Shown here: in pieces, positions 27,422-36,445 of the stretch
Numbering within the stretch: position 1 is the stretch's first letter
Layout: each line of letters starts with the position of its first letter
Origin: Flavobacterium indicum GPTSA100-9 = DSM 17447
GTDB lineage: Bacteria > Bacteroidota > Bacteroidia > Flavobacteriales > Flavobacteriaceae
DNA: 64,000 bases
Assembly (NCBI RefSeq): GCF_000455605.1
Contig: NC_017025.1
Location: 1,612,001-1,676,000, forward strand
Reading direction: 5' to 3'
The notes under the pieces: generated by a model
Databases searched by the model: none
The model's input: the letters and a program-made list of their open reading frames with translations, nothing else
What the model was told of the DNA's origin: nothing
Position numbers and translations under genes: made by a program

Positions 27422-28672
27422 TTAGAAATTAAATGCTTTTTGCATTAATTGTTGCTCACTTCTTGATATTCCGATTTTGTTTGCAATATCTTTCCATTTA
27501 CTTACCTCACTTGTAACCTCATCAATTATGGCGTTCATTTGTATTTCATTTAATCTGAAGTATTCACCAACACTTTTAGCCAATTCAAAATCTAATTCAT
27601 TATTGTCCATGTCAATATTTAATGATAAACCGTCTTTGTCGATAGATGGATTTAAATCATACGCTGGAGCTAAAATCCACCCTTCATTTGTTAAAATAAA
27701 ACCATGATTTCTAAGATGATCGTCAGTATTTGAAATACTAATATTAAAAACAATTCTTCTCCATAATTGGTGTAAATTTTCATCAATATTTACTCCATGA
27801 TTGCTAATAAATTCAGCTATTTCTAAATAACTTGGATGTTGATTTTTTATTGTTTCTTCGTTATTTCCAGTCATAGTCATGGCTGATGCAAAATGGATTC
27901 GCTCTCCATTTTCCCTATCAAAACGCTTCGTAAAAAAGGTATGATAATTTCCCATGATTTTCTCTATTCTGCATGGCGCCATTTTGATTCCTACTTTAAT
28001 AGCCAATTCATAAGCTAAATATTCCCACGCTGCTTTATCTATTGTATCTGATTTTGATGGAAATTTGGCAATCCATAAACTTTTGTCTGTATCTAAAATA
28101 TTGGCTTTGGGCCTAGCTCCACCTAGTGAAGAACCTGGTGCTATTAAAATTGACAACCATTTTTTAACCTCATCATTATCTTTATCGTCTTCAATATTTT
28201 CTGCAGCATTTTGAAGCTCTCTAATTGAGGACCAAGGTGGTGTTGAAGTAATTTTATCATTATCTAGAAAATCACCTTCGGGGTCTATTTTAAAACGCAA
28301 TGCTCCCATCCTACTCTCATCATAAACTCCTAAAAGAAAATCGATATCGTAAAGTGTTGGTGCTTTAGTGTTGTTCTCTTTAGCCGCTTGTACTGCTTTT
28401 CGTTTCATTAAAGTTCTTCCCCATGTATCAGGCATACTATCTAGAAAAATTCCAAAGTTTTCTTTTTGATTTGGATATTGAGAACCTGAAAACAAACTAA
28501 TATCTGGGTCAAGCAAAAACTTTTGTCCTGTTTTAAGCCATTGCGCATCATATTGAAAACTAAATGCTTTTTTACCTTTAGCTTGTTGCGCTGACAATAT
28601 GCCAATTAATTTTGGCTCTTGCATTCCTAACCAATGAGCATACACATAAATATCCGTTTTATTAAGTGCCAT
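27422..28672 (-). CDS. hipA: HipA-family serine/threonine kinase toxin
   Basis: This 416-residue protein has the HipA N-terminal (YVYAHWLG through the region of residue 100) and C-terminal kinase-like domains. SLGGARPKANI corresponds to the Gly-rich ATP loop, NTDDHLRNHGF (about 310-320) carries the catalytic Asp, and PAYDLNPS the metal-binding Asp. E. coli HipA phosphorylates glutamyl-tRNA synthetase and causes growth arrest. It lies 6 bp after the hipB-like gene. It converges on the integrase gene. Confidence 0.9.
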   Translation of the reverse strand: MALNKTDIYVYAHWLGMQEPKLIGILSAQQAKGKKAFSFQYDAQWLKTGQKFLLDPDISLFSGSQYPNQKENFGIFLDSMPDTWGRTLMKRKAVQAAKENNTKAPTLYDIDFLLGVYDESRMGALRFKIDPEGDFLDNDKITSTPPWSSIRELQNAAENIEDDKDNDEVKKWLSILIAPGSSLGGARPKANILDTDKSLWIAKFPSKSDTIDKAAWEYLAYELAIKVGIKMAPCRIEKIMGNYHTFFTKRFDRENGERIHFASAMTMTGNNEETIKNQHPSYLEIAEFISNHGVNIDENLHQLWRRIVFNISISNTDDHLRNHGFILTNEGWILAPAYDLNPSIDKDGLSLNIDMDNNELDFELAKSVGEYFRLNEIQMNAIIDEVTSEVSKWKDIANKIGISRSEQQLMQKAFNF

Positions 28673-28678
28673 TTTCTA

Positions 28679-28969
28679 CTACTTTAAAAGTTCTAGATCT
28701 TGTAATCTTCTACCTAGTTCATCGTCGGCAGCTAATTTTAAAAAATCATCTTGAAGTCCTAATACTCGTAATACATTAAAGTAAGCTCCCATTGCAACAC
28801 TAGGATTTCCCGATTCTATCAGGTACAATGTAGAACGAGAAATATCCGCACGCTCAGCCACTTGTATCGTGGTTAATTTACGTCTTTTACGTGCTATTTT
28901 TATGTTTTCTCCCATTTTTTCCAATACTAAATTGTACTTAGGAAAAATAGTTTGCTTTTTAGCATTCAT
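28679..28969 (-). CDS. hipB: HipB-like XRE antitoxin/repressor
   Basis: This 96-residue protein has a helix-turn-helix of the XRE type: RKRRKLTTIQVAERADISRS followed by TLYLIESGNPSVAMG. It would neutralise HipA and repress the operon. The perfect inverted repeat 3 bp upstream is the likely operator. HipB antitoxins are usually 70-100 residues, so the length is normal. Confidence 0.88.
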   Translation of the reverse strand: MNAKKQTIFPKYNLVLEKMGENIKIARKRRKLTTIQVAERADISRSTLYLIESGNPSVAMGAYFNVLRVLGLQDDFLKLAADDELGRRLQDLELLK

Positions 28970-28971
28970 AC

Positions 28972-29030
28972 AAAAATGATTGTTATTTCAAACAAAATTA
29001 ATGTTTTTGTTTGAAATAACAATCATTTTT
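28972..29030. repeat. 26-bp perfect inverted repeat: hipBA operator
   Basis: The arms 28972-28997 and 29005-29030 are exact reverse complements, separated by 7 bp. The outer part of each arm contains TGATTGTTATTTCAAACAAAA or its complement. The repeat begins 3 bp before hipB and contains both promoter elements, so bound HipB would cover the promoter. Confidence 0.85.
28993..29022 (-). promoter_or_regulatory. hipBA promoter inside the operator
   Basis: On the minus strand TTG (29020-29022) and TAATTTTG (28993-29000) are 19 bp apart, one element in each arm of the inverted repeat. Confidence 0.7.
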
Positions 29031-29124
29031 ACAAGTTATTCGTTGTTTTTTGCTTTTTAACTTGTAGAAAAGTAAGTCTTCAACTATTAAATAGAAAGTC
29101 CAAAAGATTAATAATGTCTTTATC

Positions 29125-30603
29125 TTAATTCTTAAAACTCGCAATAATTGCTCTAAAACTCTCTAAACCGGCTTCAATATTTTCTACAATTTCTTCTGCT
29201 AACTCATCAGGGTCAGGTAGATTATCTAAATCAGCTAGGGATTTGTCTTTTAACCACGTGATGTCTAAACTGGTTTTGTCTCTTGCAATCACCTCATCAT
29301 ACGAAAATTTACGCCATCTACCTTCCGGATTCGTTTCGGAAAAGGTTTCTTTTCTCTTAGCCGTATTACCCTCTAAATACAAGTCTAAAAACTCTTGTAA
29401 GTCACTATATTTTAAAGGATTTTTCTTAAGCGTATGGTGAATATTGGTACGGTAATCGTACACCCAAATTTCTTTGGTTTGTACTTCCTTACTCGCTGGT
29501 TTACCATCAAAGAACAACACATTCGCTTTTACGCCATTGGCATAGAAAATACCCGTTGGCAAACGTAAAATCGTGTGGAGATTAGTCGTTTCTAACAACT
29601 TCTTACGCACAGTTTCTCCTGCACCTCCTTCAAACAAAACGTTATCAGGAAGTACTACTGCCGCTTTACCGTCTTCTTTTAATTGGGTTCTAATGTGCTG
29701 TACAAAGTTCAACTGCTTGTTACTCGTAGTTACCCAGAAATCCTGACGGCTATAGGTTAAATCGTCTTTCTCTTGTTCGCCTGCCTCGTTGGTAATGGTC
29801 ATGCTACTCTTTTTACCAAAAGGCGGATTCGCTAAAATATAATCAAAACGGTCACCATTATCGGCTACTAACGAATCGTTTGGGGAAATAAAATTATCCG
29901 AATCGATATCGCCAATGTTGTGTAAAAACAAGTTCATTAGTGCTAAACGACGCGTACTGGCTACAATTTCATTACCTCTAAACGTGTGGTATTTTAAAAA
30001 CTGCTTTTGTTCTTTATCTAAGTTTTGCTCGGTTAAATGGTCGTAAGCTGCTAAAAAGAAACCTCCTGTACCACAAGCGGGGTCGCCTATGGTTTTCATA
30101 GGTTGCGGATTCAAACACGTAACCATCGCTTTAATTAATGGTCTAGGGGTAAAGTACTGCCCAGCCCCACTTTTGGTATCTTCTGCGTTTTTTTCTAATA
30201 AGCCTTCATAAATGTCACCTTTGTCTTTTACGCCCATCATGACCCAGTTTTCGGCATCTATCATTTTGATGAGTTTGAAAAGCTTGGCAGGGTCTTGTAT
30301 TTTGTTTTGACTTTTGGTAAAAATTTGACCTAAAATTCCTTTGCTTTGTCCCAACTCACGTAGCATTTTCGTATAATGCACTTCTAATTCTTCTCCGCTT
30401 TTGTTTAAAAGACTTTCCCAGTTTAAATTGGTTGGAATATTTAAGTTACGGTTATGCGGCGGCAAACTGTACTCGTGTGCCATTTTTAAAAACAGTAAAT
30501 ACGTTAACTGCTCCAGGTAATCGCCATAACCTACACCATCATCTCTTAAGGTTTGACAAAAGGCCCATACTTTACTTACTATAGTGGAATTTGTGTTGCT
30601 CAT
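29125..30603 (-). CDS. hsdM: Type I restriction-modification DNA methyltransferase subunit M
   Basis: This 492-residue N6-adenine methyltransferase has an N-terminal HsdM helical domain, the AdoMet motif DPACGTGGFF (about 172-181), the catalytic NPPFGKK (about 258-264) and the LPTGIFYANGVKANVLFF block. It would methylate the site chosen by HsdS. It starts 1 bp after the metallo-beta-lactamase-fold gene, at the 3' end of the seven-gene cluster. Its base composition looks less AT-rich than the accessory genes next to it. Confidence 0.93.
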   Translation of the reverse strand: MSNTNSTIVSKVWAFCQTLRDDGVGYGDYLEQLTYLLFLKMAHEYSLPPHNRNLNIPTNLNWESLLNKSGEELEVHYTKMLRELGQSKGILGQIFTKSQNKIQDPAKLFKLIKMIDAENWVMMGVKDKGDIYEGLLEKNAEDTKSGAGQYFTPRPLIKAMVTCLNPQPMKTIGDPACGTGGFFLAAYDHLTEQNLDKEQKQFLKYHTFRGNEIVASTRRLALMNLFLHNIGDIDSDNFISPNDSLVADNGDRFDYILANPPFGKKSSMTITNEAGEQEKDDLTYSRQDFWVTTSNKQLNFVQHIRTQLKEDGKAAVVLPDNVLFEGGAGETVRKKLLETTNLHTILRLPTGIFYANGVKANVLFFDGKPASKEVQTKEIWVYDYRTNIHHTLKKNPLKYSDLQEFLDLYLEGNTAKRKETFSETNPEGRWRKFSYDEVIARDKTSLDITWLKDKSLADLDNLPDPDELAEEIVENIEAGLESFRAIIASFKN

Positions 30604-30604
30604 T

Positions 30605-31810
30605 TTATAATTGAATTAAGATATCATTAGTTAAATCTTGTGTTGATATAACTTTAAAACCGTCTAAAGTTAAAGAATTTGTATAATGTGCCATTGGATG
30701 TCCATATCTATTTTTACCAACAGAAATAAGTGCAAGATTAGGATTTGAACCTGGTGATAAATTATAATTATATAAGCCAGCTTTTCCTCCATGATGGGGA
30801 ACTATCAAACTGTGTAAATTTGTATGATTAATTAACGGCAATATAAAATTTGAAATCAATTCGTAATGACAATCAGCAGGCATAATTATACTTGATTTAC
30901 TAGTAACAATTGCAAGTACAATACCTGATTTATTTCTATCTTTATTTTCAGTCGAATTAAAAATTTTCAATTTATTATTAGGAGGTGAAATTAAATCTAA
31001 AATTGGTGGGATTCCTCTTAGTTTCGGTAGATTATGGATAGTAAGTACATTATTTATACCAATAGCTGAAACAATTCTTGAAAATAATATTCTACTCGTA
31101 ATATTTGGAAGAAACGACGGACATATAAAACTAGAAAAACATTGAAGTTCTAAATTTGTCATACCAATTAATGAATGATAATGATCTTTATCCCAATGAG
31201 ATAAAACTAAAATTGGCTTATTTTGAGAATATTCAATTGTTTTATTTCCAATGTAACCTCTGACTATGCTTTTACTTGCATTCATAGGAGCTCCAACATC
31301 ATATACAACTTTAACTATTTTATCATTAATAATTTCGTTCCAGTTACCTTGTCCAACATCTCTAACATTCACTTCAATATTGTCTTTTAACTTTATATCC
31401 AGAAAATTTGTTGAAAGATTTCCTCTTGCTATAGCTCCTATATTAAATTTCTCTTCAATATTAAAAGATACTGATTGTAAAAAAAATGGAATACTGTTTT
31501 GAGACAGATTGATGGTATATCCAAATAAATAAGAATCTTCAATAATCTCTATACTATCATTCAAATTTGAAAAAACTTCTTTATTTATTGCATAAATAGT
31601 ATTTTCTCTTACTCTTTTTTGTGAGTAGTTAACTATTTTTACCATTGAAGTTTTTGATTCTAAATGCTGAATTTCTAAAAAAGTATCAAACTTTAAAAAT
31701 TCTTCAGAATCTAAAAAATCAAAAATTATGTAATTTTCTTTCCAATTAACTTCCTCAATTACAACTAAAACATCTTGAGGATAATACTTATTATAGTAAT
31801 AATAATACAT
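30605..31810 (-). CDS. Stand-alone ComEC-like metallo-beta-lactamase-fold protein
   Basis: This 401-residue protein has an unrecognised N-terminal part (about 1-140), then a metallo-beta-lactamase domain. DVGQGNWNEI resembles the DVGQGD opening of ComEC/Rec2 hydrolase domains, SHWDKDHYHSL (about 205-215) is the HxDxDH metal motif, and VPHHGGKAGL (about 337) and the late GKNRYGHP supply further ligands. No membrane segments are seen, unlike ComEC. A nuclease or phosphodiesterase role is inferred. It sits between the glycosylase gene and hsdM with a 1-bp gap to hsdM. Confidence 0.7.
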   Translation of the reverse strand: MYYYYYNKYYPQDVLVVIEEVNWKENYIIFDFLDSEEFLKFDTFLEIQHLESKTSMVKIVNYSQKRVRENTIYAINKEVFSNLNDSIEIIEDSYLFGYTINLSQNSIPFFLQSVSFNIEEKFNIGAIARGNLSTNFLDIKLKDNIEVNVRDVGQGNWNEIINDKIVKVVYDVGAPMNASKSIVRGYIGNKTIEYSQNKPILVLSHWDKDHYHSLIGMTNLELQCFSSFICPSFLPNITSRILFSRIVSAIGINNVLTIHNLPKLRGIPPILDLISPPNNKLKIFNSTENKDRNKSGIVLAIVTSKSSIIMPADCHYELISNFILPLINHTNLHSLIVPHHGGKAGLYNYNLSPGSNPNLALISVGKNRYGHPMAHYTNSLTLDGFKVISTQDLTNDILIQL

Positions 31811-31824
31811 AAATTAAATGAGTA

Positions 31825-32304
31825 TTAATTAAAAAACTTCCTCCACTCCTCCAACTTCTTATCAAACGAAATTCCAGCATTTGCAGGACTTGTTGAAGGT
31901 AAATTTACATATTGAATAGTTTTTGAAACCTTAACATATTTCTGAAAAAACTTTGCTGCTTTCTGTCCATTAAATACAATTGTATCAATATTTGGATGTT
32001 CATTTAAAAAATTAGTAAAATCATTAGGAATTTCTTGTTCTATGGCACTATCCAAACTTCCTTCTCTTACACAAGCTTGTAAAACATCCCATATAGCAAC
32101 ATTATTTTTTAGAACCATTTTTTTTCTGATTTCATAATCTGTAGAAAATGGTTCATTAAAAATTTCAAACAATAATTTCCAAAATGCATTTCTTGGATGA
32201 CCGTAATACTGATTCAATTCTAAAGAAGTAATACCTGGCATTGTTCCTAAAATTAAAATTTTAGAATTTTTATTAGATATTGGTGGAAATGAATAAACTT
32301 TCAT
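31825..32304 (-). CDS. DNA-deoxyinosine glycosylase (UDG family 6-like)
   Basis: This 159-residue protein has LGTMPG (about 19-24) and GHPRNAFWKLL, the two key blocks of hypoxanthine-DNA glycosylases in the uracil-DNA glycosylase superfamily; the Asn of RNAFW is the presumed catalytic residue. VAIWDVLQACVREGSLD and VFNGQKAAKFF are also conserved. It would remove deaminated adenine from DNA. It lies inside a type I restriction cluster, 11 bp after hsdS, which is unusual. Confidence 0.85.
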   Translation of the reverse strand: MKVYSFPPISNKNSKILILGTMPGITSLELNQYYGHPRNAFWKLLFEIFNEPFSTDYEIRKKMVLKNNVAIWDVLQACVREGSLDSAIEQEIPNDFTNFLNEHPNIDTIVFNGQKAAKFFQKYVKVSKTIQYVNLPSTSPANAGISFDKKLEEWRKFFN

Positions 32305-32315
32305 AATCTTATTTT

Positions 32316-33467
32316 TTAAATCAACTCCCCACTAAACGCCTTTTTCAAAATACTTTGCCTTAAAGCTTCTGCTTTTTGTAAACTCTCTAGTATACTTTCC
32401 TCCATTTTATCGGCAACGCTTAAACGACTTTCAATTTCTTGAACGATAAGGTGCTGTTCTTCGATTGGTGGTAGTGGTATTGTAATATTAACAAAAACTT
32501 TTTGTGTTAAATTTAAACCACTATCACTAATCCCTGATTTCATTTTTTCTATTATATCCTGATATTTTGGCGTATTGATTATATATTCAAAATATTCAGG
32601 TAGAATAAGTTCCTTATTAACTTTAATTCTATAGACCTTATCACAATTAATCAATTTTGGTCTTGTATGTTTAACCATACAACAAATACCAACTCTAACT
32701 CTTGGACCTGCACGAGTAATTAAAATGTCTCCTACTTCAATTTCATGTTGCTCTTTTGGAATTAAATTATTTGGTAATATTTTATTTTCAATTTCAACAA
32801 AATATCCTTTTTGAACAGCACTTGTTTTTATTACAGCCCATTGAGTTTTATCTACAGATGCATTATTTTCACATTTGGGACTCCAGCCTTGGTCTAATTT
32901 GCTAATTATTTTTTCAATTGGTGTTAGATTTTCATTTGTTGCCAATAAATTTAACACACTTTGGCGGTACACTTTTAGTTGCGCTTGTGCGGTTTTTAAA
33001 TCGGCTAAACCTTGGTCTAACTCGCTAAAAAGTTCTTCTATTTTGGAAACGATGGCGTGTTGGATTTCTAGTGGGGGAACGGGTATTTCATAATCAGTGA
33101 AATTTGCCATACGAATATAATTCGTAGCCGAGCCAAATTGTTTGTCTTTATTTCTTGTTTTCCAATTACCATATAAATGATAAAATAAATATTTGGCATT
33201 TGTTTTAATTTCATTTAAAACATAAGTTCTTTGATATGCGTCAAATTCACCATTGTAATAAAAAACTTCACCAACATTCGCCCCATTCCCTGGTAATATT
33301 ATACATTCTCCCTTGAACCTGTTTGTATCACAGTATAAATAATCAAAAGCACATGTATAAAACCTATATTTACCATTTGGCTTTGAATGATTTGCATCAT
33401 ATTTACCCGTTTGTATTGAACAAACTTCTCCAAGTTTTTTTGTTTGCCATGTTTTATTTTTGTTCAT
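32316..33467 (-). CDS. hsdS: Type I restriction system specificity subunit S
   Basis: The protein has two target-recognition domains, each preceding a conserved helix: the central LEIQHAIVSKIEELFSELDQ and the C-terminal IEEQHLIVQEIESRLS. It would set the DNA target of both restriction and methylation. The start MNKNKTWQTKKLGEV at 33467 fits the family; in-frame ATGs also exist at 33473 and 33488. It overlaps the ATPase gene by 14 bp, indicating coupled translation. Confidence 0.92.
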   Translation of the reverse strand: MNKNKTWQTKKLGEVCSIQTGKYDANHSKPNGKYRFYTCAFDYLYCDTNRFKGECIILPGNGANVGEVFYYNGEFDAYQRTYVLNEIKTNAKYLFYHLYGNWKTRNKDKQFGSATNYIRMANFTDYEIPVPPLEIQHAIVSKIEELFSELDQGLADLKTAQAQLKVYRQSVLNLLATNENLTPIEKIISKLDQGWSPKCENNASVDKTQWAVIKTSAVQKGYFVEIENKILPNNLIPKEQHEIEVGDILITRAGPRVRVGICCMVKHTRPKLINCDKVYRIKVNKELILPEYFEYIINTPKYQDIIEKMKSGISDSGLNLTQKVFVNITIPLPPIEEQHLIVQEIESRLSVADKMEESILESLQKAEALRQSILKKAFSGELI

Positions 33468-35097
33468 AATCATCTGGTAATTGATCAATTACATTAACTT
33501 TAAAATAAGAGTAAAGAGATGGGTGTATGTAAAATTTACTGTTATTAGATATATCTGACTTTTCTATTAGAATCTCTTTTGAATAATAAAATGCAGTCTG
33601 AAAACTTGGTCCTTTTTTAACACCAATAATACCAATTCTGTATAAAATAAATATCACTTTTTTGAGAAAACTTTGAAAGTTAATTAAATCACTTTTCCAA
33701 TCATTAACTGCTTTCTTTAAATCCCCTCTAAAAAAATCTTTATATTTATCTTCTAAATATATGTCAGCAAATTTTTCTTCACTAACAGATTTTAAATTAA
33801 ATCCATTATGACTTCCTTTTAAGAAGTTACATAAGTAAGAAATTTTACCGTAATTTTCATTCCACTCATCTTCTAAAGCCTGAAATCTGTCTAACGAGTA
33901 TGATGGTTCTGCTTTAGAAATAATATCATTTGTAAAGTATGCTTTATTGTTTGAATTCTCTATAATATGATTTAAAAATGATATAATATCTCTAGGCCTG
34001 TAAAATGTTCTTTTTAAAACATAATCAAACCCTTTTTTATGACCTCGCCTTTCTTCATAAAATGCTTCCTTAACATTAAACTGGTCTTCAGATAAAATTT
34101 TTAATCTTTTATCTATTAGATTTTTTAATTCTTTCTCATTCCATGACAAATTTGAATATAATGGTTTAAGCTTTTCTCTTTGCAAACCTTTATGTTCATG
34201 TTTAAGAAAAACAATCTCATTTAAGTTTTCCCTTAAAGAAATAATAATTTTTACTCCTAATAATTGACGAAATTCTTTAATAACATCAATCATAGCTCCT
34301 ATCAAATCAAGCCTAATAGAATCTTCTACCCATTCTCTATCCAAATCATCAATAACTATATAATATTTTTTTTGGTGATTATTAAATAAATCAGTTTTCA
34401 TAATGTCAATTATATCCAATAACTCTATAACTTGTGAATTAGATATTATTGATTCTGCTTTATTTTTAGCTTCGTAAACAAAAGATTCATTTCTGAATTT
34501 CTCATCTGACAATCCTAATTTGATTGCTTCAATATCAATATTAACAGAGTCAGCAAATTTTCTTTGAATATTTTCTTCAAAACTTTTTACCAATAATTCA
34601 GTTTGTTGCCAAAAATCATTTGACCATGTTTCCATGTACTTTACAGCCCTCTCTTTTCTGGAAAAATTCTTTTTATCCTTTGAGATTTTCTCTTTTATTC
34701 TTTCAAAAAATGTTTTCTGTTTAAATGAATTTAAATTTTCATCAAAATACATTTTTAACAATTCAACTATAAATACATGCTTCCAAAGCACTTTGTAAAA
34801 AAGATTTAAATTAACGTCAATTGAGTTAAAATATCTCAGAATAGTTGAATTACTTAAAAATCTCAAAGACATAGCTTCAGGTTCAATAACACAAACATTT
34901 TCTTGTGTATTCTTAATATATTTTATTATTGCACTCTTTCCAGAGCCAGTTCTCCCTAATAAAATTGATTTTTGATTTTTTGTGTCTAGAATTTCATCCA
35001 GATTATCAATCTTGATAAATGCATTTAACACATATTCATCCGTTTCAGCATCTGGTGAACCAACTTGATAAGATTTCCTTAATTTAAATTTTGCCAT
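33454..35097 (-). CDS. P-loop ATPase (Sll1717-like) of the restriction cluster
   Basis: This 547-residue protein has Walker A GRTGSGKS (48-55) and Walker B YYIVIDDLDREW (about 243-254), with the arrangement of the Sll1717/KAP-like STAND-related ATPases. The long region after the ATPase core is helical and charged and has no recognised domain. Related ATPases are frequent in bacterial defence loci, where they may act as sensors or effectors. The gene is clearly more AT-rich than hsdR and hsdM. Confidence 0.7.
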   Translation of the reverse strand: MAKFKLRKSYQVGSPDAETDEYVLNAFIKIDNLDEILDTKNQKSILLGRTGSGKSAIIKYIKNTQENVCVIEPEAMSLRFLSNSTILRYFNSIDVNLNLFYKVLWKHVFIVELLKMYFDENLNSFKQKTFFERIKEKISKDKKNFSRKERAVKYMETWSNDFWQQTELLVKSFEENIQRKFADSVNIDIEAIKLGLSDEKFRNESFVYEAKNKAESIISNSQVIELLDIIDIMKTDLFNNHQKKYYIVIDDLDREWVEDSIRLDLIGAMIDVIKEFRQLLGVKIIISLRENLNEIVFLKHEHKGLQREKLKPLYSNLSWNEKELKNLIDKRLKILSEDQFNVKEAFYEERRGHKKGFDYVLKRTFYRPRDIISFLNHIIENSNNKAYFTNDIISKAEPSYSLDRFQALEDEWNENYGKISYLCNFLKGSHNGFNLKSVSEEKFADIYLEDKYKDFFRGDLKKAVNDWKSDLINFQSFLKKVIFILYRIGIIGVKKGPSFQTAFYYSKEILIEKSDISNNSKFYIHPSLYSYFKVNVIDQLPDDYEQK

Positions 35098-35185
35098 AAT
35101 TTACGCCGCTAACTATTCATTTAATACTTTTATAAATTTATTTATGTATTGCTAATAAATTGGTAATTCTGTTTGACACATTTCA

Positions 35186-36442
35186 TTAACTTGGTTTTAC
35201 TACTTTTTCAATAATTGAATTAGGCATAGTTGGCGATGAATCTTCTTTTAGTAATCCAGTATCAGCACGGCTAAAAATAGATTGTAAAACTATGTTTCTA
35301 TCGATATCAGAAACCGCATTATTTTCTTTAAGTGCTAAATACACATAGGTTAATTGTTTTCGTTCTTGAGCATCTCTTGACAGGTGAAATGAACTAAAAG
35401 TAAGTTTTGTAAATGCTCTAATCAAGAAAGCTAAAAATGTTATAAAAGTTATGAAAACAATCGACCATTTTATGGAACTACCTGTATTTTTAAACATTTT
35501 TTCATATTCCCCAACACCTATTGAATTTAGAAGATTATATAAACAAATAACTCCAATAATAATTGATAAAGTTAAACCTACTAACCACCATTGACCTTGA
35601 ATTCTCATTTCATTGGCACGTTCTTCCCAATATTGTGCAGGAGCTTTAAGGGCTAATTCTTCTTCATATAGTTTTTTTAATTCTTCAATCCTTTTTGCTG
35701 ATGTTGTATTAAAATTGTCAAAGGCATTTTTAGAAGTAGCAAACCAATGTTGAAAAGAAGAGTCTTTTTCATTTTTTAATTCATCTAAAGATTTTACATA
35801 TTCTTTGTAATCATTATTGGCATTAGTTAGATGTTCTGTAACATCTTTAGTAGCATTTTCAATTGCTAATTGAAATTCATTTTTTAAATTACCAAAAATT
35901 TTTTGTTCACTTTCTTTTCTAGAATATTTTAAAAAAGTTTCTTTATTTATAAAATCATTAGCTAAGGTTGCACCTATAAAATTATTTTTATTACTATTTA
36001 CTTCTCTCAAATTGTTAGTTATGAAACTATATGCACCATGATAGTATGTTTTATTTTTATTATACAAATCCAATAAAAAAGTAACTTCAATAGTATCAAA
36101 ATTAAAAATTGGAATGCCTAGACTAAAATTTCTTGAAACCGAATTCCAATTTAAATCATAATAATTTGATTCTTTATCTGAAAAAGAAATAACAAAATTT
36201 TCAATTGCCTTTTTATTTCTTTCAAAATAAGCTTTTGAATCATTTAATTCAGTTGGTATTTCACCTTGAAAATCATTCCATTTTTTAACTTCATTAAATA
36301 AAAAATCATAGAATGAACTCACATCATTAAATGATATTTTAAATTCATTAGCATTTGCTGAATTTAATTCTATTTTTTTTTCTTTAAACCAAGTCGGGTT
36401 CGTAGAATTAGAAATCAGTTTTTTAAATTCTGTTTTTGTCAT
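35186..36442 (-). CDS. Predicted membrane protein (DUF6161-like)
   Basis: This 418-residue protein has a long charged, helical N-terminal part (about 1-285, with coiled-coil character around 190-275) and two membrane segments: WWLVGLTLSIIIGVICLYNL and WSIVFITFITFLAFLIRAF. The tail is short. This resembles DUF6161 proteins seen near restriction systems, though I cannot confirm the family. It begins 3 bp after hsdR, so it is probably coexpressed with it; a membrane effector or anchor is possible. Confidence 0.6.
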   Translation of the reverse strand: MTKTEFKKLISNSTNPTWFKEKKIELNSANANEFKISFNDVSSFYDFLFNEVKKWNDFQGEIPTELNDSKAYFERNKKAIENFVISFSDKESNYYDLNWNSVSRNFSLGIPIFNFDTIEVTFLLDLYNKNKTYYHGAYSFITNNLREVNSNKNNFIGATLANDFINKETFLKYSRKESEQKIFGNLKNEFQLAIENATKDVTEHLTNANNDYKEYVKSLDELKNEKDSSFQHWFATSKNAFDNFNTTSAKRIEELKKLYEEELALKAPAQYWEERANEMRIQGQWWLVGLTLSIIIGVICLYNLLNSIGVGEYEKMFKNTGSSIKWSIVFITFITFLAFLIRAFTKLTFSSFHLSRDAQERKQLTYVYLALKENNAVSDIDRNIVLQSIFSRADTGLLKEDSSPTMPNSIIEKVVKPS

Positions 36443-36445
36443 AAT

